Assembly: GCA_014058105.1 (NCBI GenBank)
Contig: JACGCM010000510.1
Coordinates: 1,116,001 to 1,180,000 of the forward strand
Reading direction: 5' to 3'
Origin: Kingdonia uniflora
Lineage: Eukaryota > Streptophyta > Magnoliopsida > Ranunculales > Circaeasteraceae
DNA: 64,000 bases
Made by a program: the position numbers and the translations under genes. Positions 60,320 to 64,000 of this stretch are shown here, one piece after another. Numbering within the stretch: position 1 is the stretch's first letter; every line of letters starts with the position of its first letter. The notes under the pieces were generated by a model. The model was not told where the DNA came from and searched no databases. It was given only the letters and a program-made list of their open reading frames with translations.

Positions 60320-60799
60320 GTGGGTGAATGGATACCATATTACGAGATAGATTTAGAAGATGAACATTTTAAGGTTGATGATCCTATGTCACAAGAAGAT
60401 CTTAAAGAAGCGGCTAACATATTCAATAAAATTATTTCTCAATCACCTCCTAATTCTGCCCTCAACATTCAACTACCAATGTCATTATCCATCCTTTCAC
60501 CGATAGAACCCCACCAATTCATAAATGATATCATAACAGAAAGTGAGTATTTTTCCAAATTCTTAGACGATTTCTCAGATGATGAGGATGATGATAAATG
60601 TCTTAGAAGTGTGAATTCAACATCGATTCTTGAAAAAATACGAGCTCCATCTTTATCCAGACCAGCACCACCTTCTTCATCTCTCTTTCTTGAATCCATA
60701 CCTCCATCGCCTGAGCCTAATAGGGGTACCATGACCACAAACAATTTTGAGAACTTGTACGGAGATAACTCTTGTTGCATTTCTGTTGATGAATGTTAA
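60320..60799 (+). CDS. Uncharacterised 159-residue acidic ORF downstream of gag-like region
   Basis: An uninterrupted frame with an acidic N-terminal part, a DDFSDDEDDDK cluster at about residues 81-93 and a Pro/Ser-rich stretch (PSLSRPAPPSSSLFLESIPP). I recognise no domain. It is in the same frame as, and follows, the gag-like sequence across a stop, so it may be the spacer between gag and the lost pol of the same polyprotein. It is the longest intact frame in this element. Confidence 0.4.
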   Translation: MGEWIPYYEIDLEDEHFKVDDPMSQEDLKEAANIFNKIISQSPPNSALNIQLPMSLSILSPIEPHQFINDIITESEYFSKFLDDFSDDEDDDKCLRSVNSTSILEKIRAPSLSRPAPPSSSLFLESIPPSPEPNRGTMTTNNFENLYGDNSCCISVDEC

Positions 60800-61540
60800 A
60801 ATTATTTTGAGGACTCGAATAATCCTGAGATTCATGAAATGGTATAATCATTAGCATCTGAAAATATGTTTCAAGTTGGCCATGTCCCTAATCCAATGAA
60901 TATCCACGTTAATGGTCAGGATGAGTTCCTTAAGATAAGTTATGATTTTAGGCACATAAATTTTAAACGTTTGTTAGAGTCAATTGCTCCCCAATCCCCA
61001 CATCCACAAATATGTTATATAGTTTTTCTTCTACTAATAGAAAATATCTTTTTGAAAAATTATAATTTTAGGGATGCCCCACAGACTTGGTTTGTCAGAA
61101 CCACCTATCACATTTTTTTGAATATCAACGATAACATGGGGATTTTGAAAACTTTCAAAAAAAATATTTTTCCTAGAAAATTGAGTTTTGAATCTAGTAC
61201 ATTTTTGGGGACGAATACTTGCATACCAATCTTCTTATTTACTGTAACACGTAGTAATCATATGATTGTATTGAAAATTCTAAAGGAAAATATGTTCCTT
61301 ATGTGTTTGCTTTATCTTAGAGAAAATAGTTTTTCAAGATTTGTCAAAAATTTTCAACTTGGAATCATCAAATGATAGACAAAGTTTTTTGAAAAGAAAA
61401 TTTCATAGAGAATTAGTTTTAAACTCTATCTGGTTTTTACAAAATATATCTGCCCAATTAGGGGCTAATATTAAGGATTACCATTCATGTGTTATCTGGT
61501 TTTTGAAAGAGATTTTTCAACCAGGATTGTATGTTTGTCA
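60800..61540 (+). other. Remaining internal region of the gag-like element
   Basis: A 169-residue frame at 60866-61375 (start MFQVGHVPNPMNIHVNGQDE) and a second at 61341-61646 that runs into the inverted LTR. Neither shows protease, RT or integrase motifs. The sequence ends abruptly at the right LTR's inner edge. Confidence 0.35.
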
Positions 61541-64000
61541 GCCATTTGATAAGAGGTTTTTAGGGCCTCTAGCAAAATACCTTCTCAAAGTACGGTTGTC
61601 GAATTATAGCACGGATGAGTGGAATCGAATCCACAAGGAGGTTTGAGAAAATAAATACTTTCTAGGCTGAATTAAGGTTTTATAAGAGATAAATCTAAGA
61701 AGAATAAATAAAAACTAATTATAAAACTTAATGAGGAAGAGAGTTAAGGTTCGGACTTGGCCTCTACCTTTTAAAGCACTAATCGATATATAACTAAATC
61801 TTAATATCTTTACCCATCATATGTTCGTGTTAAGACACATACGATGTTATAAAATAAACTACTAAATTTATGGTCAAACATTTAGTGGTTATGCTTTTAG
61901 GTGATGGTGAAGAGTGTCTTAGAGAATTATCAACTCAACCATGGCTAGACTTGAATGAGTTCTCTAGTGCTTCCTCTTGTTTAGATCTCCAAATTAAGTT
62001 TACGGTTAGTAACACTTGTTTGTATCCAAAGTTATCGTACACGACACAGAAGCTATGGTCAAGCCTTCAATATGATATACTAACTTATTAATCATAAAGT
62101 ACTAAGAAGAAATTAATTATAACCTAATTAATACCAACTATTGCTCATCCAAGAAGAAGCTTCATCCTAGCCTTAGCTTGGAGATTAGCCGATCATCTTG
62201 GACTTCATCGCATTAACAACTAATTATTTAGAAAAGAAAATAAAAGGGAGAAAAGATAATTAAATAAAACTAAGACTTTATTTCTTTTAAACTTGCTCCA
62301 ATATGAGATGCCCAATTACAATGGGGGTGGAGGGTCCCCTTCATAGGAGAAGGAACCAAAATTTAGAAACTATACATTAAATTCTAAATAATATTTTCAC
62401 AATAATATCTTTTAATATTACAACCAATCACCTAATATTCTTGCATATAATTTCCTTAAGTAATGTATAGATCTTTCTTCATTGAAACTCTTGCATATAT
62501 CTTCAATATAAAATATCTTTAAGGATCTTGGATACAATATATTCTTTGTTCTTATTCTCCAATAATATTTGTGTATATATTTCTTCAATCTTGAGATCAA
62601 ATATATTGTGTCTTTGACTTTTTGTATTATGATCTGCTAGAGACATTTTTACTTGACTTTAAGAGCTTGGTTTCAAATATTCATCTCCAGTAGCTACAAT
62701 AAGAGAAATGCGCCTAAGTACCCAAAATTAAATCTAATTGACAACTAAAATACATGTTCGGGTATATTAAAAATATCATAATTATGCGCTCATCAATCAT
62801 CTTTCTCCCTTTTTGGTATAGATGAACAAAGAGTAAAAGAAAAACGCAATAGGAGATAAAAAGGATAAGCTGACCTGGAAAGCAAAATATATAACAGTCA
62901 TGGAATAAGTTAAACACATAATAGATGAAAACTATATATCATGAAATGTCAGAGCAACTATTCTGAAAAGAGAAACTTTCAATACATAGCATATCCTAAA
63001 GTTAAACTAAACAAAATGAACATACAGAGAGGATATCACTAAATACCAATAGCCCAAAATAAGAAGCAACTCCCCTTCAAAATAATGGTAACCCCCTTAA
63101 AATGAAACAAAAGGAAAACACATACGGGGAGTATCTTTTAAATAAGCAAGTAAAAGAAGACAACACTCCCCCTAATACAAGGCATGATAGAAAGACAATA
63201 AATATAAAATATTCTATAAAGACCAAGACATCGCCCATGTGTTATAAAATAATCACTAAATGAATTACTTGGTATGTGTGTGTGTTTGCATAGTCAAATG
63301 GATACTCAATATTTAACGTATTATGCAGCCACAATTAGAATACTATTTTGGAAAGTTATTTTAACTTGGGCCTCACTAGGGTGGTCACTCAAAAATTACT
63401 GAAAATTGACTAGCAAACACTCTGTGTGAAATATGAATATGATTATATGAATAGAAAAATTCAAATTTCATCAAATAAACTATGCATTATAAATTGAAAG
63501 ATCTCACGGACAGAAAATCAATTGTCATAGATGGTATCAAGTTAACTAACATAGAATCCCTATTTCTCATCTCTATTTAACTGACTGTGCTAAACACAAT
63601 ATCAAACAGGTTATATTGTAAGCAAGGGAAGGGACATGACAGAGTAGGTATTTTATTGGCATTATGAAACTATAGTTATACTAACTCCCCATCATACTAC
63701 AAATTAAGTTTACCTTCTATCATTCTCTTTTTGTTATTAAGTACACATGGAATAGAATATTTTTTAACCTCTTTTTTTCATATTCTTGCAAGACTCTGAT
63801 TGATATACTAGCAAAGACATTGAGGATACTCACTCTATTCTTATATTTATCTTTCCCCCAAAAATCTTGTTTTTTCTCCACTAAAAAGTTTCAGAATAAA
63901 TGGGTTAAAAGGAGTTGGATAGAAAACGAATGGCATATTATAAGGCACAAAAGGGCTGCAAACGAATAAAATTTTAGGTAAGCTTAGACGAAGGCTAAAA
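61541..64000 (-). repeat. Right arm of the large inverted repeat (cut by window end)
   Basis: Inverted copy of 55866-58304. It contains an LTR and the multi-G 3' region (CCCCCTT tracts at about 63071-63175 and 63091 on the plus strand). It is still matching at the last base of the window. Confidence 0.85.
61547..62799 (-). repeat. Inverted LTR (second copy)
   Basis: On the minus strand it starts TGATTGATGAGCGC at 62799 and ends TCTTATCA at 61547, then AATGGC followed by unrelated sequence. So the LTR plus the first six bases after it match the left copy, and the primer site is broken after TGGC. Confidence 0.8.

Noticed and set aside
60469..60780. 103-residue minus-strand frame
   Set aside because: Mirror of the acidic, Pro/Ser-rich plus-strand ORF; its serine run comes from the GAT/GAG codons.

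Overview
This is nuclear DNA from a flowering plant, most likely a eudicot. It is AT-rich, has GT-AG introns and plant-type LTR retrotransposons primed by tRNA-iMet, and carries relics of plant gene families (JMJ25/IBM1-type histone demethylase, a plastid-type ribosomal protein L4). I cannot name the species. I see no intact cellular gene. The window is a nest of transposable elements, almost all decayed by stops and frameshifts.

The base layer is one LINE (L1-type) ORF2 in three pieces: about 692-1218, 32680-33380 and a stub at 44225-44238. Three DNA transposons split it. (1) A CACTA-type element at 1219-32676 (31.4 kb, 13-bp terminal inverted repeats, 3-bp target duplication). (2) A hAT element at 33381-44216 with a perfect 8-bp target duplication TCTCTAGT and a decayed ZMYM1/TTF-type transposase on the minus strand. 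(3) The left end of a probable PIF/Harbinger element from 44239. Removing the first two rejoins the LINE reading frame exactly.

Inside the CACTA-type element lie: a minus-strand Sirevirus-type copia element (1835-10374; gag but no pol) that itself holds a 2.5-kb solo LTR (4115-6630); a non-coding LTR element (10764-14514) whose LTRs carry 33-bp tandem repeats; captured JMJ25/IBM1-like exons (15700-21440), one of them inverted and next to a 1.24-kb hAT-like element (19959-21200); a plastid L4-like exon (23287-23422); and the 3' end of a minus-strand Tat-type gypsy element (LTR about 25703-26222) whose antisense, intron-containing gene fills 26539-32007. No CACTA transposase was seen, so this looks like a non-autonomous, gene-capturing element. 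Inside the hAT element is an Ale/Retrofit-like copia element (33557-40426; 257-bp LTRs; TSD AAAAT).

From about 45150 to 53895 is a decayed Tat-type gypsy element on the plus strand (LTR end, PBS, gag, protease, RT, two RNase H domains, integrase), again with an antisense intron-containing gene on the minus strand (53860-51826). From 53896 there is a truncated Sirevirus-like gag, then a G-rich multi-tract 3' region joined to an LTR that carries a gypsy-type TGGCGCC primer site. This LTR and the G-rich region reappear inverted at 61541-64000. The result is a large inverted repeat (arms of about 2.4 kb, right arm cut by the window end) around 3.2 kb of gag-like sequence.

The most unusual points are the captured epigenetic-regulator exons in a giant CACTA-type element, spliced antisense genes kept in two separate Tat elements, and the inverted, apparently chimeric LTR structure at the right end.
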